Both the position numbers and the translations under genes were made by a program. Of a stretch of 9,393 bases of DNA, positions 1-6,346 are shown piece after piece; position 1 is the stretch's first letter; every line of letters starts with the position of its first letter. This stretch comes from Synechococcales cyanobacterium PMM_0002 (GTDB taxonomy: Bacteria > Cyanobacteriota > Cyanobacteriia > Elainellales > Elainellaceae): NCBI GenBank assembly GCA_949127925.1, contig CASBQX010000316.1, positions 1 through 9,393 of the forward strand, in the 5' to 3' direction. The notes under the pieces were generated by a model, which saw nothing but the letters and a program-made list of their open reading frames with translations, was not told where the DNA came from and searched no databases.

Positions 1-991
1 CACCACCGCCGCCACCGCCACAACCACCGCCACCGCCGCTGCTACTGCTATCGACCCAAGGAATCACCACAATCGACTCAACGTGATGCTGGCAGTTGGA
101 ACACTGCCAATATTCCTGTCTTTCTCCACTCTTCGACCGAGTCGGACGCGATAATACTTGGTTTTTTTTGCGCTTCAGCGATCGCGTGTTGCATTCAGGG
201 CAGTGCTTCGTGTTCATTTGGGATATCCCCTTGAACATACCGAAGCACCAGACCAAGAAAAATAAGAAGTAGAAGATTAGAGAGAATGGAATCGTGGTGC
301 TTTGCTGCTGCCATTGCGGTTGGGGTAGGTTGAGAACTGCGCTGGAAAATGCGACTTGCACTTCTAATGTTTGCTGAGGTGGCAGTTCCTGCTGAGCAGT
401 GAATTCAAACGTGCGGGGGTCAACTTGACGGGCAGTGGCGGGAGCGTCAAAGCTTTGGAATGAGGTCACCAATCCCGCTAGCGCTTCTGGCAGGCGAACC
501 GTCACCTTGGCGGTTTTAACTGGAGCACTGCGATCGACAAACACCGCTCGCCAAAACACCTGAGTCGATAGTCCCTCAACCTGCAATCCACCAATCACCC
601 GATATTTCAGCACAAAGGTATGGGCTTCAGGTGCTTTTAACAGATGACTCCACTGAATTTTTAATTGATTGTCTTCAGTCGTCACTGTGCTCTCAAGCAC
701 TTGATTATTTTCTTGAACGCTAACATCTTGAATGCCATCTACTTTATCTAATCGAATATAGCGATAGCGCTGATTGGAATAGTCAGACTCAAACACATAT
801 TTTTGGGTTTCAGTAACTAACATATCCCCATTGGTCTGCACATCTAAATCGACGTTAATCGACTCCCAGTAGAACGGCACGGCAGCTTGGGCTGGGTAGA
901 TCTGAGGGACAGTGAGGGCGATCGCCCATCCTAAAACCATGCACAGGATCAAAGAAAAAGCTCGCTTAGACATACCGAAACGCTTCATCAT
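1..991 (-). CDS. DUF2207-type membrane protein with zinc ribbon and poly-Gly tail (3' end outside window)
   Basis: The frame reads from ATG at 991 to the left edge without a stop, giving 330 visible codons. GGAG lies 5 nt before this ATG; a second ATG follows directly. Residues 1-36 look like a signal peptide with an AQA|A cleavage site. Residues 37 to about 230 form a beta-rich extracytoplasmic region whose start (YWESINVDLDVQTNGDMLVT, then YRYIRL) fits the DUF2207 family. A hydrophobic segment follows at about 234-255. Then comes a CPEC (264-267) and CSNC (297-300) pair, a four-cysteine zinc-ribbon pattern, and finally SSSS plus a glycine run broken by one Cys. Poly-Gly C-termini are common in DUF2207 and TPM-type surface proteins; a zinc ribbon between the membrane segment and the tail seems less usual. 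Function unknown; probably anchored in the membrane with the beta domain outside. The family call is from remembered sequence pattern, not a search. Confidence 0.75.
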   Translation of the reverse strand, partial: MMKRFGMSKRAFSLILCMVLGWAIALTVPQIYPAQAAVPFYWESINVDLDVQTNGDMLVTETQKYVFESDYSNQRYRYIRLDKVDGIQDVSVQENNQVLESTVTTEDNQLKIQWSHLLKAPEAHTFVLKYRVIGGLQVEGLSTQVFWRAVFVDRSAPVKTAKVTVRLPEALAGLVTSFQSFDAPATARQVDPRTFEFTAQQELPPQQTLEVQVAFSSAVLNLPQPQWQQQSTTIPFSLIFYFLFFLVWCFGMFKGISQMNTKHCPECNTRSLKRKKNQVLSRPTRSKSGERQEYWQCSNCQHHVESIVVIPWVDSSSSGGGGGCGGGGGG

Positions 992-1038
992 GAGTTCTCC
1001 ATAGGTAAAATCAGTCGGGGCAGTGTGGGGTAGGCAGA

Positions 1039-1063
1039 GTGGGGTGGACACTGCCCACCCCAC
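1039..1063 (-). terminator. GC-rich hairpin downstream of the RTX gene
   Basis: A perfect 9-bp stem (GTGGGGTGG with CCACCCCAC) closes a 7-nt loop. It lies 35 nt past the stop of the minus-strand RTX gene and before the DUF2207 gene. No U-run follows on the minus strand, so intrinsic termination is uncertain; it may instead be an attenuating or RNA-stabilising hairpin. The left arm overlaps an imperfect tandem repeat of a GCAGxGTGGGGT unit (about 1020-1047). Confidence 0.45.
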
Positions 1064-1098
1064 AGATGGATGCATGCTCAATCGTTCCAACCCAGCTG

Positions 1099-3000
1099 TT
1101 AAACCACAAACGTGAAGCTAGAATTGGTCAAACTCAAGTTAGTAGACACATTTTGGAGAATGCCAATCACCTCAGCCCTGGCGATCTGGGTCGGGTCATC
1201 GTAGATCAGCGCTGCATCAATGGAACCCAAGCTGGAAGTGTAGAAATCTAAGCTATAGCTATTAACATCACCATGGAGCTGAATCGTGTCCTGGCTGCTG
1301 AAATCGGTAATCAGGGCATAGTCAAACTCACCTGTGGTGGTCGCATCTCCATCTTGGTAATATGTGCGATTGGCATCACCCAAGTAGAAGGTATCTTGGC
1401 CGTCACCACCCGTTAAGACATCAATGCCATCGGTGAAACCGAACGAGGCAGCATCAACGCCCACCAACTGATCGCGACCTGCTCCACCGTTTAATGTGTC
1501 ACTGTCTGCACCACCGTAAAGCCGATCGTTGCCATCGCCACCCTCTAAGCTGTCGCTGCCAGTGTGACCATTGATTCGATCATTGCCCGCCTCGCCATAC
1601 AGGTAATCAACGCCTGCGCCGCCAAAGATCCGATCTTTCCCCAAGCCGCCAAATACAGTATCGTCGCCGTCGCCTGCGTCAATCACATCATTGCCATCGT
1701 CACCACTCAGTTGGTCATTGCCAATGTCGCCAAACAGCCGATCTTTGCCCAACCCACCAGAAATTAGATCATTGCCTTCCCCCCCAAACACAAGGTCAAC
1801 TCCGGCATCACCGCTGAGCGTATCGTCCCCCGCGTCGCCATAGAGTAGATCGTCGTCGTCACCGCCAGCACTGGTGTCATTCCCAGCTCCAGCAGTGATC
1901 AAATCATCTCCTGCCCCGCCAAAAATGCGATCGTCACCTCTTAGCGCAACGATGCTATCATCGCCAGCCAAGCCTGAGATCAGGTCACGCCCCCTCGTAC
2001 CCACCAGCACATCATCATCTGTGGTTCCCGTGACTTCCGTGGTTCGCAGTACCGCAATGTCGAGGCTGTAATCCCCGGTCGATGCCAGCACACCACTGCC
2101 GCCAATTAAAGGATCGTAGTTGAAGTTAGAATAGCCGCTGATGCCAATATAGTAAGTGCCTGCGGCTGTTGCAGTGAAGTCTAAAAAGGAATCTAAGGAG
2201 CCAAATTCGCCTGGGGCAGTTGCATCATTACTGGCAGCTAGCTGGGTTCCATTGGCATCAAATAGGCGGACAACAGAATCGAGGGAGCCACCAAACTGGT
2301 TAGCGTCAATATCAATGCTGATCTGATCGCTGGCTCCAAGCTGAACTTGGAAAAAATCGACATCTAAACCTGGAGCAACAGTTGGATTATTACCAATGGC
2401 ATCGACAATACTATAGACTCCATCTTGATTAGGATTCAACGCTAGATCGATCGCAGTTGCCAGGGTATCATTCGGATTGGATTCCAGGCTAGCGGCACTG
2501 GTGATGGCGATCGCCGTATCGGGTGCGGCATCGGTTGGCTCAAAGGCTGTGCCCACGATGGTACTAAAGTTTAAGGCTCCATCATCCCCCAGTAGACTCA
2601 ATGGCAATTGAATTTGCAGTGAGTCTGAGCCATAAGAAATGGATGCTTGGCCAATGATCGAAAAATCAGCAGAATTGAGCAAATTAACTGTGCCAATATT
2701 AAACTGTTGGCTAAACAAGTCAATGGTAATTTCAGACCCTAAGGCACCACCCTGCTGGCCAAAGGGGGAAAAGATACTTTGGTAGGATGCAAATCCGGTT
2801 GAGGCATTTTGATCCAGATCTAAATCAATGTAACCAAATACCGCTTCGGGTAAGAATGTGGAAGGAGCCGCGATCGGCGTAAAGAAATCGATTGATATCA
2901 CCAAATTGTCATCAATCACAACCCCTTTAACTTGCTCAATATCAGGCTGAGTATCGCTAAATCCAAAGGTGTCACCAAACGCGTCGGTATAGGTAGTCAT
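1099..3000 (-). CDS. RTX (hemolysin-type) calcium-binding protein with PPC domain
   Basis: 633 aa, very rich in Asp and Gly. Start at 3000 is preceded by AGGA with a 7-nt spacer. Residues 1 to about 165 form a beta-sandwich-like domain (GYIDLDLDQNASTG at 56-69, EPTDAAP at 154-160) that I associate with cyanobacterial secreted proteins. Residues about 172-316 look like a pre-peptidase C-terminal (PPC) domain: ESNPNDTLATAIDL, VDFFQVQL, then GTYYIGISGY and GDYSLDI. Residues 325-513 are 21 uninterrupted RTX nonapeptides of GGxGxDxLx type, which bind calcium and fold into a parallel beta-roll. The tail (about 520-633) ends in LTNSSFTFVV and probably carries the type I secretion signal, because there is no N-terminal signal peptide. 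No catalytic domain is visible, so a structural, adhesive or S-layer-like surface role is more likely than an enzyme. No ABC exporter genes are in this window. Confidence 0.9.
   Translation of the reverse strand: MTTYTDAFGDTFGFSDTQPDIEQVKGVVIDDNLVISIDFFTPIAAPSTFLPEAVFGYIDLDLDQNASTGFASYQSIFSPFGQQGGALGSEITIDLFSQQFNIGTVNLLNSADFSIIGQASISYGSDSLQIQLPLSLLGDDGALNFSTIVGTAFEPTDAAPDTAIAITSAASLESNPNDTLATAIDLALNPNQDGVYSIVDAIGNNPTVAPGLDVDFFQVQLGASDQISIDIDANQFGGSLDSVVRLFDANGTQLAASNDATAPGEFGSLDSFLDFTATAAGTYYIGISGYSNFNYDPLIGGSGVLASTGDYSLDIAVLRTTEVTGTTDDDVLVGTRGRDLISGLAGDDSIVALRGDDRIFGGAGDDLITAGAGNDTSAGGDDDDLLYGDAGDDTLSGDAGVDLVFGGEGNDLISGGLGKDRLFGDIGNDQLSGDDGNDVIDAGDGDDTVFGGLGKDRIFGGAGVDYLYGEAGNDRINGHTGSDSLEGGDGNDRLYGGADSDTLNGGAGRDQLVGVDAASFGFTDGIDVLTGGDGQDTFYLGDANRTYYQDGDATTTGEFDYALITDFSSQDTIQLHGDVNSYSLDFYTSSLGSIDAALIYDDPTQIARAEVIGILQNVSTNLSLTNSSFTFVV
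1462..2028 (-). repeat. 21 tandem 27-bp RTX nonapeptide repeats
   Basis: These encode residues 325-513 of the RTX protein, exactly 21 x 9 residues with no slip in register. Typical units are GGAGDDLIT, GGEGNDLIS and GDAGDDTLS. Some units lack the full calcium ligand set, for example GGADSDTLN and GGAGVDYLY. A 108-bp (four-unit) higher order is visible: GGLGKDRLF and GGLGKDRIF recur 36 residues apart, and the matching DNA begins at 1621 and 1729. Confidence 0.9.
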
Positions 3001-3072
3001 TGCATTTTCCTAGATGAAGATAGTTGAGAAGTCGTGTAGAAGATTGAGGCTTCAGGTGTGCTGCACCCGAAA

Positions 3073-3088
3073 CGTTCATATTTGAACG
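3073..3088. promoter_or_regulatory. Perfect inverted repeat upstream of the RTX gene
   Basis: CGTTCA-TATT-TGAACG is a perfect 6-bp dyad in the 115-nt gap between the 108-aa gene and the RTX gene, about 73 nt upstream of the RTX start. It could be a regulator operator or a weak RNA hairpin. A smaller GGTG/CACC dyad lies just beside it (about 3055-3067). I do not recognise the regulator. Confidence 0.3.
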
Positions 3089-3115
3089 GTAGTTAAAAGC
3101 CACAGCGGCAGCGGT

Positions 3116-3442
3116 CTAGATCACCCAATGCCCCTGACGGCGGATGGCCTGCTCTCGCAGGGCGCGCTCAAGTTGCTCCGCAGAAATCAGCTTTGCCTCC
3201 AGCAACAGGTCGCCCAGTCTCACGCCGCAAATGGCCTGGGTCATCAGCGTGGTTTGCAATTGAGCTGCCGAGATCAGATTTTGATTGAGTAACAGACAGC
3301 CCAGTTGAGTGATGTCACTCATTACCTGGGCGGCCAATCCAGACTCATTCGCAGCATCAGCATTGAAGTTAAAGGCAGTTGAGACGGGTAGGATGCTGTT
3401 CATAGGAGGAGTGCCGGGGGCGTTTGTGTGTGGTCTATGCAT
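3116..3442 (-). CDS. Small protein with two GspE-N/MshEN-like helical repeats
   Basis: 108 aa, not named with confidence. The N-terminal 40 residues are low in recognisable features. The C-terminal half holds two 29-residue repeats: LGCLLLNQNLISAAQLQTTL (47-66) and LGDLLLEAKLISAEQLERAL (76-95), each followed by a conserved Gln (Q69, Q98). This LGxLL..xxLIS..QL..AL..Q pattern resembles the small helical repeats at the N-terminus of type II secretion/type IV pilus ATPases (GspE-N, MshEN), which in MshE bind cyclic-di-GMP; here there is no ATPase. The protein ends RRQGHWVI. The start is uncertain: neither ATG at 3442 nor the in-frame ATG at 3403 has a clear Shine-Dalgarno site. It lies 115 nt upstream of the RTX gene on the same strand, so a joint role in surface or export regulation is possible but inferred only from position. 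Confidence 0.7.
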   Translation of the reverse strand: MHRPHTNAPGTPPMNSILPVSTAFNFNADAANESGLAAQVMSDITQLGCLLLNQNLISAAQLQTTLMTQAICGVRLGDLLLEAKLISAEQLERALREQAIRRQGHWVI

Positions 3443-3600
3443 GTAGCATCTTCGACCTGACTGGGTTCCACCAGATACACTTTAAGCACAGTAAAAAGCT
3501 CACCAGTTGGCTCAGCCCTAGCACCCCCCTTCCCGAAGCGGGCTTAGAACGCCAGAATTAAGGCATGGCCGGATAGAAATTACCAGTAGGACATTACTTT

Positions 3601-5373
3601 ATGGGACGGCGACCTTCACTGATTGCATCGAAACAAGGGAAGGCCAAAATTGAAGCCGCCCGCCGTACCAAAGGCTGGAAGACCCAGGAAGACGATCGCC
3701 CCCTGAGGCGGGCTGCCGAGTTTCTGGCGACGGCTCAGTTAAAGGCAACGTCCAAAACGCATAAAGATGAGCTGGAAGCCGCTCGCCGCCTCAAGGGTTG
3801 GCAGATGGAAGGAGATGATCGCCCCCTCAGGCGCGCCGCCGACATCCTGGAGCTGACGGCTCCCGACACGCGAATGCCCGACTTTGCCCTATGGCAACAG
3901 TTTTTGAAGGCAGAAGAGCCGATCGCCGCTGAGGTATTCAAGGCATTTTGTCAGATCCTGGAGTTAGACTGGCGAGATGCGATCGCCCCAGCGTCGGGCA
4001 CTTGGCGGCGGTTTCTGGAAGCCAAACAGCCCGTCGATGTAGAGTTCTTTAAGGCATTTTGTCAGGCGCTAGATTTGAATTGGGAAACGTTAATCAACCA
4101 CAAAACGGAGCTAAGTCAAGCCCCAGACCTCACCGCTTTTTTTGGCCGCGATCGCGAATTGCGGGAGTTAACCCAAAAATTAACTGAAGAGCGCTGTCGT
4201 TTAGTGTTAATTCACGGCAACGGCGGCATTGGCAAAACGGCTCTGGCACGGAAATTAGTCGATACGCTAGAGGGCAAGTTTGATTATGTAATTTGGCGAT
4301 CGCTAGACTATGTGCCGACCCGGCAAGATTTAATTGCAGACCTGATTCAGGCGCTATCTGAAGGGCAACTGCAAACGGGCAACTTGGCTCAGCTGATGCA
4401 CTATTTGCGTCAATCGCGCTGCCTGATTGTTTTAGATGATTGGGAGACGGTCATGGATACTGCCAAACGAACTCCCCAATATCGCCCTGACTATGAAGAT
4501 TACAGCGAATTACTTAAACGGCTAGCCCGCGAAACCCATCGCAGCAGCCTGCTAATCTTAAGCCGCGAAAAGCCTGTTGAGGTGGATCTTGAAGCGTCCC
4601 AGGGGCAACCTGTCTATGCTCGTCAGCTAAAGTCTCTCACCTACGACGACACCAAGGCGATAGCACGGGCAGAAGGCTTAATTGGCAGTGCGTCTGATTT
4701 GGAGGAGTTTAGCCGTCGCTACAGCAATCCGTTCATTATTAAACTAGTGGCACGCCGAATTAGAAGTGTATTTGAAGGGGATATATCGCATGTATTAGAA
4801 GACGTATCGCTGTATCTAGATGATGCGATCGCCACCTTTTTGCACGAACAGTTTCAGCAGCTATCCCGTCTCGAAAAAACGATCATTTATTGGCTAGCTA
4901 TTCGCCGCAAACCGACCCCGTTTGAGCACCTGCTTGCCGATATCACGCCCACTATTGCACGCAGTGAATTAACCAATACCTTACATTATTTAATTGAAGG
5001 GCGATCGCTAGTTGAAAAAAGCCAAGATCAAGTCCCCGTCACCTACAGCCTCGATCCGGTGATGCTAAAGTACACCACAAATCAATTTATAGAACTCAGC
5101 TGCAATGAAATTTTGCAGGCAATTAGCAGGCAAACCATTCAAGGGTCTGAATTGTTAATCAGTCACACCTTTATTCCTGTGGTTAATATCGATCAACAGC
5201 TCCAAGCCGAACAAACCCGGCGGATTTTCCAGCCGATTCAAACTAGGTTGCTGTTTGAACTACAATCTAAATCAACCTTAATAGAAAACTTAAAGTCAGT
5301 TTTCTCGCTGATTGATCAAAGGAGTTTAGTCCCATATGCCAGCCAAAATCTTGCTAATTTGTGCGAGCAGTAG
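3601..5373 (+). CDS. STAND/NB-ARC ATPase with duplicated HTH-like N-terminus, no C-terminal sensor
   Basis: 590 aa; AGGA lies 9 nt before the ATG. Residues 15-166 hold two pairs of repeats related to the XRE-like N-terminus of cyanobacterial NB-ARC proteins. The NTPase core follows: a FFGRDREL entry motif (180-187), Walker A GNGGIGKT (206-213, K212), Walker B LIVLDD (275-280), a sensor-1-like LILSREK (318-324) and a GLPL-like SNPFIIKLVARR (375-386). Residues about 400-500 fit the winged-helix/arc2 part. Such proteins are nucleotide-operated switches that oligomerise when a C-terminal sensor meets its ligand. Here the protein ends at SLVPYASQNLANLCEQ, which resembles the hinge (GYA-x-GN-L-NLL) after which relatives continue into pentapeptide and WD40 repeats. 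The sensor is therefore absent, either lost or naturally lacking. No effector enzyme domain is fused; the N-terminus suggests DNA or protein binding. Its stop is 28 nt from the stop of the convergent gene. Confidence 0.88.
   Translation: MGRRPSLIASKQGKAKIEAARRTKGWKTQEDDRPLRRAAEFLATAQLKATSKTHKDELEAARRLKGWQMEGDDRPLRRAADILELTAPDTRMPDFALWQQFLKAEEPIAAEVFKAFCQILELDWRDAIAPASGTWRRFLEAKQPVDVEFFKAFCQALDLNWETLINHKTELSQAPDLTAFFGRDRELRELTQKLTEERCRLVLIHGNGGIGKTALARKLVDTLEGKFDYVIWRSLDYVPTRQDLIADLIQALSEGQLQTGNLAQLMHYLRQSRCLIVLDDWETVMDTAKRTPQYRPDYEDYSELLKRLARETHRSSLLILSREKPVEVDLEASQGQPVYARQLKSLTYDDTKAIARAEGLIGSASDLEEFSRRYSNPFIIKLVARRIRSVFEGDISHVLEDVSLYLDDAIATFLHEQFQQLSRLEKTIIYWLAIRRKPTPFEHLLADITPTIARSELTNTLHYLIEGRSLVEKSQDQVPVTYSLDPVMLKYTTNQFIELSCNEILQAISRQTIQGSELLISHTFIPVVNIDQQLQAEQTRRIFQPIQTRLLFELQSKSTLIENLKSVFSLIDQRSLVPYASQNLANLCEQ
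3643..4098 (+). repeat. Two duplicated modules (A-A-B-B) in the ATPase N-terminus
   Basis: Module A is EAARRTKGWKTQEDDRPLRR (18-37) and EAARRLKGWQMEGDDRPLRR (59-78), 41 residues (123 bp) apart. Module B is LWQQFLKAEEPIAAEVFKAF (97-116) and TWRRFLEAKQPVDVEFFKAF (134-153), both continuing CQ and a DW/NW pair, 37 residues (111 bp) apart. DNA identity is still visible: AAGGCATTTTGTCAG occurs in both B copies. A and B look like the two halves of one HTH-like unit that have each been duplicated separately. Confidence 0.8.
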
Positions 5374-5401
5374 TGCAGTTTAATGACGTCCGCTCACTTG
5401 C

Positions 5402-5674
5402 TTACCATCCTGCATGCGATCGCAAAACACTTAAAATACTAGTGAAACTGAACACAGATAAACCGCTACCAACACTAAAAACACTCAAAATACTGCCAGC
5501 GCTACCAATACTTAAAATGCTACCCGCACTGCCAATACTTAAAATACTGCCAGCGCTACCAATGCTCAAAATGCTGCCCGCACTGCCAATACTCAAAATG
5601 CTGCGGTAGCTCAACCAGCTTAATACCCCTCGATTGACTAATAGGTTTTCCTCGTCCACGCTTGACCTTCCCAT
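5402..5674 (-). CDS. Small Ser/Gly triplet-repeat protein (GSILSIGSA repeats)
   Basis: 90 aa from ATG 5674. A start at GTG 5659 (85 aa) is better supported, because GGAAGG lies 6 nt before it whereas the ATG directly abuts TAGGG. From residue 19 to 82 serine occupies every third position without exception (22 triplets): LSW, LSY, then four identical IGSAGSILS units at 29-64, then SVF, SVG, SGL, SVF, SFT, SIL, SVL. The N-terminal head (DEENLLVNRGVLSWL) is charged and not repetitive. Between the four repeat units all seven variable bases are synonymous in this frame, which argues that this strand is the coding one. No signal peptide or catalytic motif. A regular period of three with alternating small and hydrophobic residues suggests a solenoid or a membrane- or polymer-like fibre, but this is inference. 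Function unknown. It is convergent with the ATPase gene. Confidence 0.65.
   Translation of the reverse strand: MGRSSVDEENLLVNRGVLSWLSYRSILSIGSAGSILSIGSAGSILSIGSAGSILSIGSAGSILSVFSVGSGLSVFSFTSILSVLRSHAGW
5466..5600 (-). repeat. 27-bp tandem repeat, 4 close copies plus 1 degenerate copy
   Basis: Copies at 5493-5519, 5520-5546, 5547-5573 and 5574-5600 are close; 5466-5492 is degenerate. Copies alternate in two types, so a 54-bp unit was probably the last to duplicate. Units are contiguous with no spacers. The repeat lies inside the small Ser/Gly protein gene and encodes its nonapeptides. Confidence 0.9.
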
Positions 5675-5824
5675 CCCTAGCTAAGCAACTGCTGCAAAAA
5701 TCCTACCACTCCAAGATCTACAAACGCGGGCGCAGCAATTAAACGATCGACTTGACCGCCAGGTAAATGGAACTTAAGTATGGGATGTGGTGTCGTTTAT
5801 CAGCAAGCTGCTAGCCACAAGGAA

Positions 5825-5861
5825 AGAGCCAAGAGTAACCCCGATTGGTTACCATGGCTCT
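5825..5861 (-). terminator. Terminator-like hairpin after the DUF1816 gene
   Basis: Outer stem AGAGCCA/TGGCTCT (7 bp), a small 3x2 internal loop, inner stem GTAACC/GGTTAC (6 bp) and a 6-nt loop. On the minus strand it begins 26 nt after the DUF1816 stop and is followed by TTCCTTGT, a weak T-rich stretch. Position and stem strength favour a terminator; the poor U-tract keeps this moderate. Confidence 0.55.
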
Positions 5862-5886
5862 CCTCATCAACATCAAACTGACGGCG

Positions 5887-6078
5887 CTAGAGCTGCTTGA
5901 TTAAGGCAACAATATCTCGCGTTTCTTTGTGGAACAACGCTTCAACATGAGTGCTTCTAGATAGCTTGGCCTCTTCTCGGCTGCTGAATGGGCCAAGGTG
6001 ATACGTTTGCTGAGGAACAAACGTGCAGATTTCTACCCACCAGGATAAGACTGATTGCTGTGGCGATAATGAATTCAT
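5887..6078 (-). CDS. DUF1816 domain protein
   Basis: 63 aa. AGAGG lies about 9 nt before the ATG. SWWVEICTFVPQQTYHLGPF (12-31) followed by SSREEAKLSRSTHVEAL and a C-terminal IVALIKQL fits the cyanobacterial DUF1816 family, whose members usually read WWVEI-x-T-x-P-x-CTYYFGPF-D-S-x-EEA and so on. The family is short, soluble and without a known enzymatic activity. Here the usual Cys before TYY is Gln, and the protein stops slightly early compared with the longer members I remember. It is a single gene with its own terminator-like hairpin, probably transcribed alone from the AT-rich region to its right. The family call is from memory of the motif. Confidence 0.75.
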   Translation of the reverse strand: MNSLSPQQSVLSWWVEICTFVPQQTYHLGPFSSREEAKLSRSTHVEALFHKETRDIVALIKQL

Positions 6079-6282
6079 GCAGAGATACCTCTAGTTGCTT
6101 AAACCTGAATTTAGAGCGAGCAAACTTGCAAGATTTTTGTTGACCAGAAATACAAAAGAGAACGGGTTATTCCAAATTCTGTTTGATCTTCTTTGCAGAT
6201 GCGTAGAGTTGTAGGTTGGTCGGCTCTATATCTACGGCAAACGAAATGATGAATAGATGCATCTGATGATTCAATTACTACT

Positions 6283-6309
6283 TTGACACAGCTTACAAAA
6301 TTGTAAAAT
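6283..6309 (+). promoter_or_regulatory. Candidate sigma-70-type promoter with overlapping dyad
   Basis: TTGACA (6283-6288) and TAAAAT (6304-6309) are separated by 15 nt, shorter than the ideal 17. A perfect dyad TTACAA-AA-TTGTAA (6293-6306) fills the spacer and overlaps the -10, as an operator might. It points toward the sucrose synthase homologue, 587 nt away. It does not match the NtcA or LexA consensus that I know. Confidence 0.3.
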
Positions 6310-6346
6310 CTACCAATTGATAGAGATCAGGTATAGAAATAGCTCT

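Noticed and set aside
1039..1251. Plus-strand 70-codon frame overlapping the 3' end of the RTX gene
   Set aside because: It runs through the hairpin and the antisense of the conserved RTX C-terminus and has no ribosome site.
1564..2071. Plus-strand reading frames across the RTX repeats (1564-1767 and 1874-2071)
   Set aside because: They are shadows of the repetitive RTX gene on the other strand, with no ribosome sites and no recognisable protein features.
3532..3542. Small hairpin CCCG-AAG-CGGG in the divergent gap 3443-3600
   Set aside because: Only a 4-bp stem and no T-tract; too weak to call a terminator or operator.
3735..3941. Minus-strand 68-codon frame inside the ATPase gene
   Set aside because: It is antisense to the duplicated N-terminal modules; its low-complexity Ser/Arg composition is that of a shadow frame.
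5466..5600. CRISPR-like array
   Set aside because: The 27-bp copies are directly adjacent with no unique spacers and are protein-coding; no cas genes are present.
5361..5609. Plus-strand reading frame of Leu-Pro repeats over the 27-bp array
   Set aside because: It is opposite the minus-strand Ser/Gly gene, overlaps the end of the ATPase gene, has no clear ribosome site, and the repeat differences would change Ile to Met in this frame while they are all silent on the minus strand.
5811..5855. Minus-strand 14-codon frame (MVTNRGYSWLFPCG) with an AGGAG site before its ATG
   Set aside because: It lies almost wholly within the terminator-like hairpin after the DUF1816 gene, and a short frame there is likely by chance; the good Shine-Dalgarno match is the only support.
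3443..6078. Anti-phage defence island around the STAND ATPase
   Set aside because: The ATPase has no fused effector, and the neighbours (Ser/Gly repeat protein, DUF1816) are not recognised defence genes; there are no nucleases, methylases or integrases here.
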